Source: CAXBID01 sp963815305
Lineage (GTDB): Bacteria > Bacteroidota > Bacteroidia > Flavobacteriales > Flavobacteriaceae
Reading direction: 5' to 3'
DNA length: 64,000 bases
Assembly (NCBI GenBank): GCA_963815305.1
Contig: CAWFFW010000001.1
Span: 2,728,001 to 2,792,000, forward strand
The notes below the pieces were generated by a model. The model ran no database searches and had not been told where the DNA came from. It saw only the letters and a list, made by a program, of their open reading frames with translations. The position numbers and the translations under genes were made by a program. This document shows positions 9,218 through 18,271 of this stretch, piece by piece; within the stretch, counting starts at the first letter, position 1, and every line of letters begins with the position of its first letter.

Positions 9218-10681
9218 ATGGGAAAAGTAACAGGATTTAAGGAATTTGAAAGACAAGATGAAAACTACACGCCAGTTGAAGAACGTGTTAAACATTACAA
9301 GGAATTCACAGTTCCTTTAAAAGAAGAAGAAATAAAAAAACAAGGGTCTCGTTGTATGGATTGCGGGATTCCGTTTTGCCATAGTGGTTGCCCGCTTGGA
9401 AATCTAATTCCAGATTTTAATCACATGGTTCATCAAGGTGAATGGCAAAAAGCATCATGGATATTACATTCAACAAATAATTTTCCAGAATTTACAGGGC
9501 GTTTATGTCCAGCTCCATGTGAGCAATCCTGTGTGTTAGGGATTATTGAGGATCCTGTATCTATAGAAAATATAGAAAAGATGATTGTTGAGCGTGCTTT
9601 TAAAGAAGGTTGGATTAAACCTCAACCCCCAAAAACGAGAACTGGCAAAACAATTGCTGTTATAGGCTCTGGACCTGCTGGTTTAGCAGCTGCACAACAA
9701 TTGAACAGAGCCGGACATACCGTGACTGTTTTTGAGCGTGATGATGAGATTGGTGGATTATTGCGTTACGGTATTCCAAATTTTAAAATGGAAAAGGGAA
9801 TTATAGACCGCAGAATAGCTATTTTAGAATTAGAGGGCATCATATTTAAAACCAATATAAATGTTGGTGTTAATTATAAAGTAAAAGAATTAAAAGCTTT
9901 TGATGTGATTGTGTTATGTGGTGGCGCAACAGAAAGAAGAAGCTTACCGACTCCAGGCATTGATGCTGATGGTGTGGTTCAGGCTATGGATTTTTTAACG
10001 CAACAAACTAAGGTTTTGTTTGGTAAAAAAGTTGAAAATCAAATTATGGCAACTGATAAAAACGTAATTGTTATTGGTGGTGGAGATACCGGATCAGATT
10101 GTATTGGAACTTCAAATCGTCACGGGGCAAAATCAGTAGTAAATTTTGAAATTATGCCCAAACCTCCAGGGCATCGTTCTCCGCAAACACCATGGCCTTA
10201 TTGGCCTTTACAGCTCAAAACGTCATCTTCTCATAAAGAGGGGGTTAAACGTAACTGGCTAATAAATACCAAAGAATTTATAACTGATGAAAACGGAAAA
10301 CTAACCGCTTTAAAAACAGTGAATGTAGAGTGGAAAATGGTACCCGGTGAACGTCCTCAGCTTGTGGAAATTGATGGCACTGAAAAAACATGGCCTTGTG
10401 ATTTGGCTTTATTGGCTTTAGGTTTTACAGGACCAGAATCTACGCTTGCTAGCAAATTAGGAATAAAAACTGACATGCGTTCTAACTACAAGGCAGATTA
10501 CGGAAAATATCAAACTAACATACCTAATGTTTTTACTGCTGGCGATATGCGTCGTGGTCAATCCTTAATTGTTTGGGCCATATCTGAAGGGAGAGAAGCC
10601 GCCAGACAAGTAGATTTATATTTAATGGGAAAATCAGATTTGCCATCAAAAGATATTGCTGGCGATTTAGTGGCTATGTAA
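9218..10681 (+). CDS. gltD: Glutamate synthase small subunit
   Basis: A 487-residue FAD/NADPH oxidoreductase that supplies electrons to GltB. The N-terminal iron-sulfur domain has the cysteine pattern CMDCGIPFCHSGCPLGNLIPD (about 46-65) and LCPAPCEQSC (about 94-103). The FAD dinucleotide fold is IAVIGSGPAGLAAAQQL and the NADPH fold is VIVIGGGDTGSDCIGTS. It ends with NVFTAGDMRRGQSLIVWAI, the usual FAD-contacting segment. It starts 4 bp after gltB and ends just before a strong terminator, so gltBD is a two-gene operon. Confidence 0.97.
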   Translation: MGKVTGFKEFERQDENYTPVEERVKHYKEFTVPLKEEEIKKQGSRCMDCGIPFCHSGCPLGNLIPDFNHMVHQGEWQKASWILHSTNNFPEFTGRLCPAPCEQSCVLGIIEDPVSIENIEKMIVERAFKEGWIKPQPPKTRTGKTIAVIGSGPAGLAAAQQLNRAGHTVTVFERDDEIGGLLRYGIPNFKMEKGIIDRRIAILELEGIIFKTNINVGVNYKVKELKAFDVIVLCGGATERRSLPTPGIDADGVVQAMDFLTQQTKVLFGKKVENQIMATDKNVIVIGGGDTGSDCIGTSNRHGAKSVVNFEIMPKPPGHRSPQTPWPYWPLQLKTSSSHKEGVKRNWLINTKEFITDENGKLTALKTVNVEWKMVPGERPQLVEIDGTEKTWPCDLALLALGFTGPESTLASKLGIKTDMRSNYKADYGKYQTNIPNVFTAGDMRRGQSLIVWAISEGREAARQVDLYLMGKSDLPSKDIAGDLVAM

Positions 10682-10705
10682 TTTTAAGTAAACATTTAAG
10701 TAATA

Positions 10706-10738
10706 AAAAATGCGAACTTTTCAGTTCGCATTTTTTGT
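10706..10738 (+). terminator. Rho-independent terminator of gltBD
   Basis: A stem TGCGAAC / GTTCGCA, extended by A-run/T-run pairing and followed by TTTTTTG, lies 25 bp after the gltD stop. The same sequence of nearly 40 bases occurs again at about 21533-21570 beside fbp. Confidence 0.9.
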
Positions 10739-10741
10739 TTT

Positions 10742-11480
10742 ATTATTTAAAATCAAACTATTTATACGAGCTTAAGTATTAAAATATGGACTAACACTCC
10801 TTATCCCAAAAAAACTATTAAATATGATATAGCTTTTTATAGAATTTTAAAAGATTATGATTGTTTAATCTCTGGCGTAAAGACAAATATCATTAAGTCT
10901 TGCGAATACAATGTTGATAACACATTAACTGTAAATAATTCTATATTCCTATTTATGAAAAGACCTTTGGACTATCGTTTTACCAATACTACTAATGTTT
11001 TTATAACTTACCAAATAGATTAATCAGATCTAGAAATGCTGATACCGTAACTTTCACCACTAATTTAGAAGATGCAAATCCCTCTTGATTTTAGATTTTT
11101 ATAAAAAATTAATAGTGGTAAACGACAATGTAGATAAGCTGCACTTCCAGAATCTTCTAATTATGATATTGGTGCTGATGAGTATTCTACATCACTGGTT
11201 TAAGGTGATGTTAACGAACAAAAAATAATAGCTTACCATACACCTGCTAATAAAGAGATCACAATAAAACCTGAATTAGTAATCTTTCAGATTTAGTTAT
11301 CTAAAATACTTTGAGACGAGAAATGAGCAGATTTAAAGATCTTAATTGAATCAATGGTTTTAATGTTGATGTAAGTAATTGTTCAAAAGGCATATATTAT
11401 TGAGATGTTACAACTTTTAGCCTTGAAGAAGCTTTAAAAATCATAGTTAGCAAGTCTGCTACAATAACCAAATAATATTG
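10742..11480 (+). pseudogene. Decayed secreted beta-helix-type protein with T9SS sorting domain
   Basis: No long reading frame survives, but pieces of one protein can be read on the plus strand through several stops and frame changes. About 90 open codons run from 10760 to 11022. Then comes SSNYDIGADEY near 11155-11190, a motif typical of the end of right-handed beta-helix (choice-of-anchor Q) proteins. Finally KEITIKPEL, a degenerate VIYNTL...MSRFKDLN and NGFNVDVSNCSKGIYY near 11250-11400 match a T9SS type A domain (IYNTLGQKMSSF... KGIYFV). This is a clear relic of a secreted protein, possibly a polysaccharide lyase. Catalytic identity cannot be recovered. Confidence 0.65.
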
Positions 11481-11535
11481 CTATTAAAATCTTATTAAAT
11501 AAATATCACCTTAATTTGTGAATTAAATAGTTTTT

Positions 11536-12177
11536 TTATTCTTTTAATAACTGCAACTTAATAGCCTTTTTAATAATCCCAACACTATTTTTCGCTCCAA
11601 ATTTACTCATTAAATTCATACGATGCGTTTCTACTGTTTTCGGACTAATACATAATTTATTGGCACTTTCTTGAGTGGTTAATTCTTCATAAATACATTG
11701 AAGCACTTCCTTTTCTCTCTGAGTAAGTTTAATATTTAAACTCGTTTTTTTCTGCTGACCTATATAACGATTAAACAATTTTTTATGAATGTCATTCTGT
11801 ATGAACTGCTCTCCTTTTAAAACAGTTTCAATGGCTTCTACTAATTCTATCGAGTTTGTGTTCTTTAATAAATACCCATGAGCCCCATTTTTTAAAATAC
11901 GCTTTACAAAAGAAGTTTCATCAAAATTACTCAGTGCAATTATTTTTAAATATGGATAGGATTTTAATAACATCTTACATAAATCAATCCCATTGATATC
12001 TGGCAAGTTAATATCTAATAGCAAGACTTCTGGTTGGGAATTTTTTAATGCTAAAATGGTGTCTTCTGCATTTTTATACTTTCCAATAATTAGAATATCA
12101 GGATAGTTCTCGAGAAGAGAATCAATCCCATTTCTAATCATTTCATGATCATCGGTTATGGCTATTTTAGTTATCAT
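11536..12177 (-). CDS. LuxR/NarL-type two-component response regulator
   Basis: A 213-residue regulator. The receiver domain (about 1-120) has the acidic pocket DD at 9-10 and the phosphoacceptor Asp at about 55 in VLLLDINLPDINGIDLC. The C-terminal GerE/LuxR helix-turn-helix is LTQREKEVLQCIYEELTTQESANKLCISPKTVETHRMNL. Its start overlaps the end of the upstream kinase gene by 11 bp, so the two are translationally coupled and form a cognate pair. LuxR-type regulators bind short palindromes as dimers. Spaced palindromes upstream of three nearby genes (17.9-21.4 kb) are possible targets, but that link is inference. Confidence 0.93.
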   Translation of the reverse strand: MITKIAITDDHEMIRNGIDSLLENYPDILIIGKYKNAEDTILALKNSQPEVLLLDINLPDINGIDLCKMLLKSYPYLKIIALSNFDETSFVKRILKNGAHGYLLKNTNSIELVEAIETVLKGEQFIQNDIHKKLFNRYIGQQKKTSLNIKLTQREKEVLQCIYEELTTQESANKLCISPKTVETHRMNLMSKFGAKNSVGIIKKAIKLQLLKE

Positions 12178-14101
12178 TTATTTTATTTAAATCAATTTCT
12201 ATGGTATTGGAAGTTCCGCTGTCATTAGACACAATATCTAAACTGGCGTTTAAATACTCTACACGAGATTTAATATTATTTAAACCAATACCTCTTGAAT
12301 TTTCGGTCTTATCGTTATCTCCAATGGTATATCCTTTACCATTATCTTCAACAGTAACGAATAACGTACTATTACGATTACTAATTTGTACGTCTATTAT
12401 TTTTGCTTTGGAATGTTTTATAGCGTTAGTCACCAATTCTTGGATGATCCTAAAAATATTGACCTCTATTTTCTTGTTTAGCTCTATAGTTTCTCCAATA
12501 TGCTGAAAGCTTATCTCTGGTGCATGCGTACTATTCATGTTCTCACAATAATTACTCACAGCTTCAATTAAATTAAAATCCTTGAGCGATGGTGGTACCA
12601 AATTATGGGAAATAGCACGAACGTGTTTACACGATTTATCAATCATAGTTATAGCATCATTAATAACTTCGTTATTCATTTTTAATAAAGAGGATAACTT
12701 ATATTTTATGGCAGATAAATCGCCATTAACGCCATCGTGTAATTCTTTGGCTATACGCAAACGCTCTTTTTCTTCGCCTGCGATAAGGGATTCTAATGTA
12801 CGCACTTCTTGCTCTTTTTTTATGGCAACGAGTTGTTGTGAAATTCTTTTTTGACGTTGTTGAAATACAAACCAGAGTAAGATGGATGCTAATAATAGGG
12901 ATATAATTAGTATGGTCATTAATTGGGTTTTAGCCTGAGATTTCTCTAAAGTTAGTTGGTTTTCTAGAATAGTTTTGTCTTTTTTTTCCGTTTGGTATTT
13001 AACATCTATATCATTTAATTTTGCTTGCAACTCTATGTTTTCTAAACTGTCCCTTGTGATATAATGTCTATCTAAATATTCTACAGCCTTTTCACTATTA
13101 CCACGTTTTGCTTCTAACGCACTGTAGTAGTAATACATAGTGTTTTCTCCAGATATATTTTTTGATTCTTTAAAAATAGAAGTCGCTTCATCTAAATAAT
13201 CTTCCGCTTCATTTAACCTATTAGTTTCAATATATACATTAGCTATATCTGATAATGAACCAGCTATTGTTTGTTTATTTCCAATTTGCTTTCGAATTAG
13301 AAGTGCTTTTTTTAAATAAGTTTCTGCAGTTTTATAATCTTTATTCAATACATTAATAATTCCTATATTACGATATTGATAACCCATAACACGTAAATTA
13401 TTGGTTCGCTCTCCAATATCAAGAGAATTTTTAAAGTAGTTCAATGCTTTTTTTGTGCTATCTTGATTTTTTAAGGTTACCCCTATGCCATTGTATATTA
13501 TAGCTAATGATGAAGAGTCATTGGCTTTTATAGCCATATTGATAGCTTTTAAATAATACTCTTTGGCTTTCTCATATTGCGAAGTTTGATTATAAATAAT
13601 ACCAATACCGTTTAAAATTTTAGCTTTTTGCTTGTTGTTTTGAGAAAATTCAAGATAATTTAGAGCTTCTAAATAATTAGAAAGAGATGTCTCTTTTTTA
13701 TCTAAATATATTTGTAAAGATCCTAATTGATAATATGTTTTGCTCAAGATAATACTATCGTTTATTGTTTTCGCATAATCTAAATAAGTGGTCATAAACG
13801 ATTCACCTGTTTTATAATCACCCTTCATTCTGGCAATAACACCATTATTAAAAACGGATTTCATCTCCATTTTCTTATTATTTAGAGATTGGCTCGCTGT
13901 TTTTAGAGTATCATTATAGGCATTTGCATTATCAATATCTACATTGATATTTGCTTTTATTAAAGCATCATAAATACTTAGTTTTTCTGCTGGGTTTTTA
14001 ATTTTTTTTAAATGTACTTGTAAACTATCAATCTCCCGAGTCTGCGAAAACCCAGAAAAACAAACAAAAACAATAAGAGATAAAAGGATTATTTTCTTCA
14101 A
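12167..14101 (-). CDS. TPR-sensor histidine kinase (HisKA_3 family)
   Basis: A 644-residue membrane kinase. It has a signal peptide (about 1-19), then a periplasmic array of tetratricopeptide repeats to about residue 350 (for example AKILNGIGIIYNQTSQYEKAKEYYLKAI). A coiled segment leads into one membrane helix near 393-415 (LMTILIISLLLASILLWFVF). The HisKA_3 dimerization helix carries the phosphoacceptor His in RLRIAKELHDGVNGDLSAIKY, and the HATPase domain has ELVTNAIKHSKA and VEDNGKGY. This architecture is common in Flavobacteriia, where TPRs are thought to sense extracytoplasmic protein or peptide signals. The response regulator follows with an 11-bp overlap. Confidence 0.93.
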   Translation of the reverse strand: MKKIILLSLIVFVCFSGFSQTREIDSLQVHLKKIKNPAEKLSIYDALIKANINVDIDNANAYNDTLKTASQSLNNKKMEMKSVFNNGVIARMKGDYKTGESFMTTYLDYAKTINDSIILSKTYYQLGSLQIYLDKKETSLSNYLEALNYLEFSQNNKQKAKILNGIGIIYNQTSQYEKAKEYYLKAINMAIKANDSSSLAIIYNGIGVTLKNQDSTKKALNYFKNSLDIGERTNNLRVMGYQYRNIGIINVLNKDYKTAETYLKKALLIRKQIGNKQTIAGSLSDIANVYIETNRLNEAEDYLDEATSIFKESKNISGENTMYYYYSALEAKRGNSEKAVEYLDRHYITRDSLENIELQAKLNDIDVKYQTEKKDKTILENQLTLEKSQAKTQLMTILIISLLLASILLWFVFQQRQKRISQQLVAIKKEQEVRTLESLIAGEEKERLRIAKELHDGVNGDLSAIKYKLSSLLKMNNEVINDAITMIDKSCKHVRAISHNLVPPSLKDFNLIEAVSNYCENMNSTHAPEISFQHIGETIELNKKIEVNIFRIIQELVTNAIKHSKAKIIDVQISNRNSTLFVTVEDNGKGYTIGDNDKTENSRGIGLNNIKSRVEYLNASLDIVSNDSGTSNTIEIDLNKINDN

Positions 14102-14144
14102 AACAACTGGTTTTTAGTTAATTAAATATAGGGATAAAATAATA

Positions 14145-14197
14145 ACAGCTTTGGCTTAATTATCTTAAGGGTTTAAACCAAAGCTGGTTTGCTGTTA
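14145..14197 (-). terminator. Hairpin/terminator after the NHL-repeat gene
   Basis: AGCTTTGG (14148-14155) pairs with CCAAAGCT (14179-14186), and AACAGC with GCTGTT further out. A U-rich stretch follows on the minus strand. It overlaps the last codon of the NHL-repeat gene and lies before the kinase gene, so it probably separates the secreted-protein operon from the two-component genes, perhaps incompletely. Confidence 0.5.
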
Positions 14198-15499
14198 CTC
14201 TTGAGTGATTTTGCGGATTTTGTGGTTGCTTGCGTCTGCAACGTAAATATTAAAATCTTTATCAATTATTAAGCCTATTGGTCTATTAAATTGTGCGTTG
14301 ACTCCTATTCCGTCTTGAAAACCTTCATTAGTTCCAGAAATGGTAGATACTAGCCCATTACTATCTATTTTTCTTATTTTGTCATTAAAAGTATCTGACA
14401 CATAAACAATACCTAAAATATCTACTGCAACCCTCACAGGTCGATTAAACCGTGCATTTTCTCCTATACCATCGGCAAAGCCTTGTTCACTTCCAGCAAT
14501 AGTAATTACGTCTCCATTAGTATTTATTTTTCGAATTCTATGATTTCCAAAGTCTGCAACGTAAATATTGCCTGAGGTATCTAGCTCGAGACCACCTATT
14601 GAAGAAAATTGCGCATTATTACTGGATCCATCTGCAAAACCAGGAGTGCTACCAGCTATTGTTGTTACAGTACCGTCTGGTGTAATTTTTCTTATTTTGG
14701 TATTACCTGTATCAGCAACATATATATTATTTGATACATCAACTGCTACATCATAGGGTGTATTAAACTGTGCATTACTACCATTGCCATCTGCAAAACC
14801 AGCAGTACTTCCTGCTAAAGTACTTACGATACCATCTGGTGTAATCTTTCTAATTTTATGATTAACTGTATCAGCAACATAAATATTGCCTGCGCTATCT
14901 ATTGCTAGCCCAAATGGAAAGTTAAATGATGCATTTACCCCATTTCCGTCTGAAAATCCAGCGGTTCCAGTTCCTGCTATAGTTGTAACTGTGCCATCCA
15001 TACTTATTTTACGTATTTTATGATTACCAGCATCTGCGATATAAATATTACCAGAAGCATCAAAAGCCACACCATATGGTGTAGAGAATTGCGCATTAGT
15101 ACCAGAACCATCCGCATCTCCTTGAGTACTTCCTGCTAATGTGCTTACGTTAATATCTACAATAACATACTCAAAAGTAAAGCCTGTAAATTCTGTACCG
15201 TTAATTATAATTTTTACAACTCCTGCAAAAGCACGTGGTGGTACTGTAGTTACAATTTGAGTTTCTGTTACAATTTGCACTGTGGCTTCAATGTCATCAA
15301 AAAATACTTGTACGGCATTTATATCTGTACTAAAATTAGTACCTGTAAAGGTGACCACTGTTGTTTTTGGCCCACTTAATGGGCTCATTGCAGTAACTGT
15401 TGCATCTGGTATTACGGGAGTGTCTGTACTATCGTCTTTGCTGCAACTAAATGTAATTAGTAGAAGAGCTATTAGTGTTGTTTTTAGTAGTGTTTTCAT
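14195..15499 (-). CDS. IPT/TIG and NHL-repeat lipoprotein
   Basis: A protein of about 434 residues starting at MKTLLKTTLIALLLITFSC. The lipobox cysteine follows ITFS, so it is probably a lipoprotein exported by Sec. An IPT/TIG immunoglobulin-like domain (about 30-110, ATVTAMSPLSGPKTTVVTF) is followed by six NHL repeats of the form NIYVADTGNHKIRKIT, which should form a beta-propeller. The repeats are linked by STLAGSTAGFADGNGSNAQF-type segments. Such proteins usually mediate binding at the cell surface. The start 20 codons upstream was rejected because the signal peptide begins at the chosen Met. It is the last gene of a likely operon with the lipase. Confidence 0.85.
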   Translation of the reverse strand: MKTLLKTTLIALLLITFSCSKDDSTDTPVIPDATVTAMSPLSGPKTTVVTFTGTNFSTDINAVQVFFDDIEATVQIVTETQIVTTVPPRAFAGVVKIIINGTEFTGFTFEYVIVDINVSTLAGSTQGDADGSGTNAQFSTPYGVAFDASGNIYIADAGNHKIRKISMDGTVTTIAGTGTAGFSDGNGVNASFNFPFGLAIDSAGNIYVADTVNHKIRKITPDGIVSTLAGSTAGFADGNGSNAQFNTPYDVAVDVSNNIYVADTGNTKIRKITPDGTVTTIAGSTPGFADGSSNNAQFSSIGGLELDTSGNIYVADFGNHRIRKINTNGDVITIAGSEQGFADGIGENARFNRPVRVAVDILGIVYVSDTFNDKIRKIDSNGLVSTISGTNEGFQDGIGVNAQFNRPIGLIIDKDFNIYVADASNHKIRKITQE

Positions 15500-15537
15500 G
15501 TTTTTTTGTTTTAATAGTTTAAATCGAATCTTCTTAT

Positions 15538-17217
15538 TTATATCTTTACAAAATACCATTGGCTAGAAATTGCAGTGTTATCATCTAAAACAATTCTACC
15601 ATTATTTGTGGCTCTTAACATAAAACGTCTGTTTTTCATATTTTTAATATGAAATCTACCATTATTAAGTCTTTTAATTTCCCATTCTTGGTGTGTACGC
15701 ACAGGTATGGCGCTAGACCACCTATCCCATGTTTGTACTCTACTATTTTGTTCGCCAACATCCCCAAATTTTGCTTCAATGACTTTATCTACTATTTTGC
15801 TAGTTATAACATAACCACCTAATGGGCTTTGAGGTATGTTTGTAATTCTCCATTTAAAACGATTACTGGATCCATGTGGACCTATGCGAATAGATTTTCC
15901 ATTACCTGCAAAATCATTCGACTTTAAGTTTAAATAAAGACCTGTTTTGTAATTTATGATATAATAGGTTCCAGCTTCCATATCCTGGTGAATACCAAGA
16001 AAAGATTGTAAAAAGTTGCCATTGCCTTCTGCTAGTTGTTGATCTAGAGGAGTACAGCCTTGAGTGGGCATACTTGGCGCATCTGGTACTTTATTATTGT
16101 ACTCAGGGTTTTTATCTAGTAATTCGAAAAACGCTGCTCTGGCATACCATTGAGGATGATGATGGCACACAAATGGCCCAGGATATTTTGGTTCAGTTTT
16201 ATAATTATATTCATAATTTTTACTGCCTTGTTCACTACTGTAATAATTGAGTTGTCCTGCTCTAGCATAATCTTGCATTCCTGAAAGTATTGATGCCGGA
16301 ACTCTAGGAACAGGATCATAAATATATATAAAACGCTGCAATTTAGAACCAGGAACTGCGGCCTCAATAGCATTACAAAAGCGTTGATCTCCAACTCCTG
16401 GAGCTGCATAACCATACACAGCAAATGGTTGAATGTTATGTTGTTCTTTTAGATACAATGCAGATAGTTGCGCATGTGCACCACCTAAACTATGGCCTGT
16501 AATCCATAATTTTTTAGTATTCACATCGAGTTCAACCAATCTATTGGCAATTCTATTAATTAATCCATTATAATTTATGCTTGAGTTAAACCCACGATGC
16601 ACTCGTCCTGGAATTCCTGAAGGAGCACTAACTAATGGAAAATCGAAATCTGTTTGAAACCATTCACCAGCCTCAAAGATAGCTTTACCCATTAATGTAT
16701 TGTCAGATGAAACTCTATCTGTGCCTCTCCATGCTAAAATAATATAGTCGTCTGTAGAGATAAGCATTACCTCAGGATCGTAACCTGCTCCATTACTCTC
16801 GTGTAGAAACTCTATAACAGGTTTCGAGGTTGTTGTGATATTTAGGGGTTGTTGTACTTTTTTAAGCACATTTTTGTCGCCAGTACCTCTAATACTTACA
16901 GTAGTACCCAAAGTTTGTGTTTTTAATTTATCCGTTAAGAACCAAGGTTCCATTTTGTTTTTAAAAGCATTTAAAAAAGCAGTATTATTTTGAGATAAAT
17001 CGTTAGAAGTTTCTGTATCATATTCTACACCAAGTAAATTTTGAGGGTACATATTGTAGTTAAGCATTGCCAAGAGGTAGGCATTAATTCTGCTTTTACC
17101 TGAGTTATCGTATTCAAAATTGTCAAAGCATTTTAATTCTTTTTTTCTTTGCCCGAATACCGTTATGGTATAAAGAAATACTATACAGGTGAGTGTTAAA
17201 AGTTTTATATTTTTCAT
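15538..17217 (-). CDS. Secreted class 3 lipase with RICIN-like C-terminal domain
   Basis: About 559 residues from MKNIKLLTLTCIVFLYTITVFGQ, a clear signal peptide. I reject a start 42 codons upstream because it would bury this peptide. The alpha/beta-hydrolase core carries the class 3 lipase nucleophile elbow GHSLGGAH with Ser at about 243, an oxyanion-type segment LAWRGTD near 161-167, and candidate acid and His residues in YIYDPVPRVP and VCHHHPQWY. The last 130 residues (YYIINYKTGLYLNLKS... WYFVKI) look like a ricin-type beta-trefoil lectin domain. The neighbours are a lipoprotein gene 25 bp upstream and the NHL lipoprotein downstream. The substrate (lipid or other ester) is not known. Confidence 0.85.
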   Translation of the reverse strand: MKNIKLLTLTCIVFLYTITVFGQRKKELKCFDNFEYDNSGKSRINAYLLAMLNYNMYPQNLLGVEYDTETSNDLSQNNTAFLNAFKNKMEPWFLTDKLKTQTLGTTVSIRGTGDKNVLKKVQQPLNITTTSKPVIEFLHESNGAGYDPEVMLISTDDYIILAWRGTDRVSSDNTLMGKAIFEAGEWFQTDFDFPLVSAPSGIPGRVHRGFNSSINYNGLINRIANRLVELDVNTKKLWITGHSLGGAHAQLSALYLKEQHNIQPFAVYGYAAPGVGDQRFCNAIEAAVPGSKLQRFIYIYDPVPRVPASILSGMQDYARAGQLNYYSSEQGSKNYEYNYKTEPKYPGPFVCHHHPQWYARAAFFELLDKNPEYNNKVPDAPSMPTQGCTPLDQQLAEGNGNFLQSFLGIHQDMEAGTYYIINYKTGLYLNLKSNDFAGNGKSIRIGPHGSSNRFKWRITNIPQSPLGGYVITSKIVDKVIEAKFGDVGEQNSRVQTWDRWSSAIPVRTHQEWEIKRLNNGRFHIKNMKNRRFMLRATNNGRIVLDDNTAISSQWYFVKI

Positions 17218-17242
17218 GAGTTCTATGTTTTTGAAAGTTGAA

Positions 17243-17899
17243 TTAATTGCAATAGATATTCGCTGTACGTTTATAAAGTTCGCCACTAGGTAATGACACA
17301 AAATCGTAACCATATTTTGGAACAATCCATGGCTGAAATCCATTAGGGAAATCCTCTAATACATTTGGATGTTGACTATAAAATAAAATAACAAACAAGT
17401 CATTTGGCAGTGCGGCAACTTCCCAGTAACCAAGAACATAAGTTGCACCAGAACTCATGCCACTTGTGCCGTCTGCGTCTACTATAACTTCGCTATAAAG
17501 CGTTTCGACATAAGTGCCATCTGCGCACAACTGAATTTTCCCTGAGCCACTTACGCGGTGATATTTATCATAGGCACTATCGCTATTGTAAGAAATAATT
17601 TCTAGCAGCGAATTCGTTAAATAGATTCTAAAATCCTTTGCAGCTTGCGTATCAAATTCCATTTGCCCAATATCATTTGCTAGTAGTCTGCGAATTTCTT
17701 TGTGCCCAATCGGTAAGGTTTGGATTGTTTTATTCATAGTTGAATTACTTCCAGTATCGCTAGATTCCATAGTTTCTAAAGTGTTTTGCTGCGTATTATT
17801 ATAGTCTTCTTGCTGCGTCTGTGCGGTTCCATAACACCCTACAAGTGCAATAGCGAGTATGATTTGGAATTTTGTTTGTAAACTATTTTCAATGGTCAT
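17243..17899 (-). CDS. Hypothetical lipoprotein upstream of the lipase
   Basis: A 218-residue protein with a hydrophobic N-terminus and a lipobox-like IALVGC near residues 17-22. A low-complexity Gln/Asn/Ser linker follows to about 55. The folded part (about 60-215) has RISGSGKIQLCADGTYVETLYSEV-type strand patterns, including GSGKIQLCADG, and a closing FVSLPSGELYKRTANIYC. I do not recognise the family. It is the first gene after the palindrome module at 17.92-18.00 kb and lies 25 bp upstream of the lipase, so all three secreted proteins are probably co-transcribed. Confidence 0.7.
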   Translation of the reverse strand: MTIENSLQTKFQIILAIALVGCYGTAQTQQEDYNNTQQNTLETMESSDTGSNSTMNKTIQTLPIGHKEIRRLLANDIGQMEFDTQAAKDFRIYLTNSLLEIISYNSDSAYDKYHRVSGSGKIQLCADGTYVETLYSEVIVDADGTSGMSSGATYVLGYWEVAALPNDLFVILFYSQHPNVLEDFPNGFQPWIVPKYGYDFVSLPSGELYKRTANIYCN

Positions 17900-17920
17900 A
17901 ATGTTTAAATCTTTAATGAT

Positions 17921-17999
17921 AACAAGTGCAAGTTGTAGATAAAGTGAGAGAAAAAATTCAGGTAAAAACCTGAATTTTAAAACTCAGGGTTTTCCCTGA
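17921..17999 (-). promoter_or_regulatory. Tandem-palindrome regulatory module A
   Basis: Two copies of the palindrome TCAGG-N6-CCTGA (17958-17973 and 17984-17999, starts 26 bp apart) are followed on the minus strand, after exactly 22 bp, by CAACTTGC (17928-17935). The start codon of the lipoprotein gene is 28 bp further on. The same arrangement occurs at modules B and C. The inner palindrome plus T-run could also act as a terminator, but the conserved spacing across three genes points to an operator/promoter. Confidence 0.7.
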
Positions 18000-18002
18000 G
18001 TT

Positions 18003-18271
18003 TTTTAGATTGAACTTCTCTTGATTTTTAGTCTTTATCCGAAAATGAGAGGAAATTTGTTCAGATGAAACTATTTTTGAATGGTATAGCCTCGCCACAC
18101 ATGATAAAATAGCTTAAATATGAAGGAATTTAATTCGTATTTTAGGGAATAGAAATGTCAAGAAGAGTTCATTGGCTATTAATCAACTACCTCCCATAAA
18201 TAAAAATAGCTTAAATCAACTCCTGCTATAATTAATGGATACCTGATTTCTTTTAAAAAAATTCACGCGCT
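18003..18271. other. Intergenic stretch without a recognisable gene
   Basis: AT-rich sequence between regulatory module A and the 3' end of the LRR-like gene. Apart from a T-run closing the module hairpin, I see no open frame, RNA or repeat in it. Confidence 0.5.
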
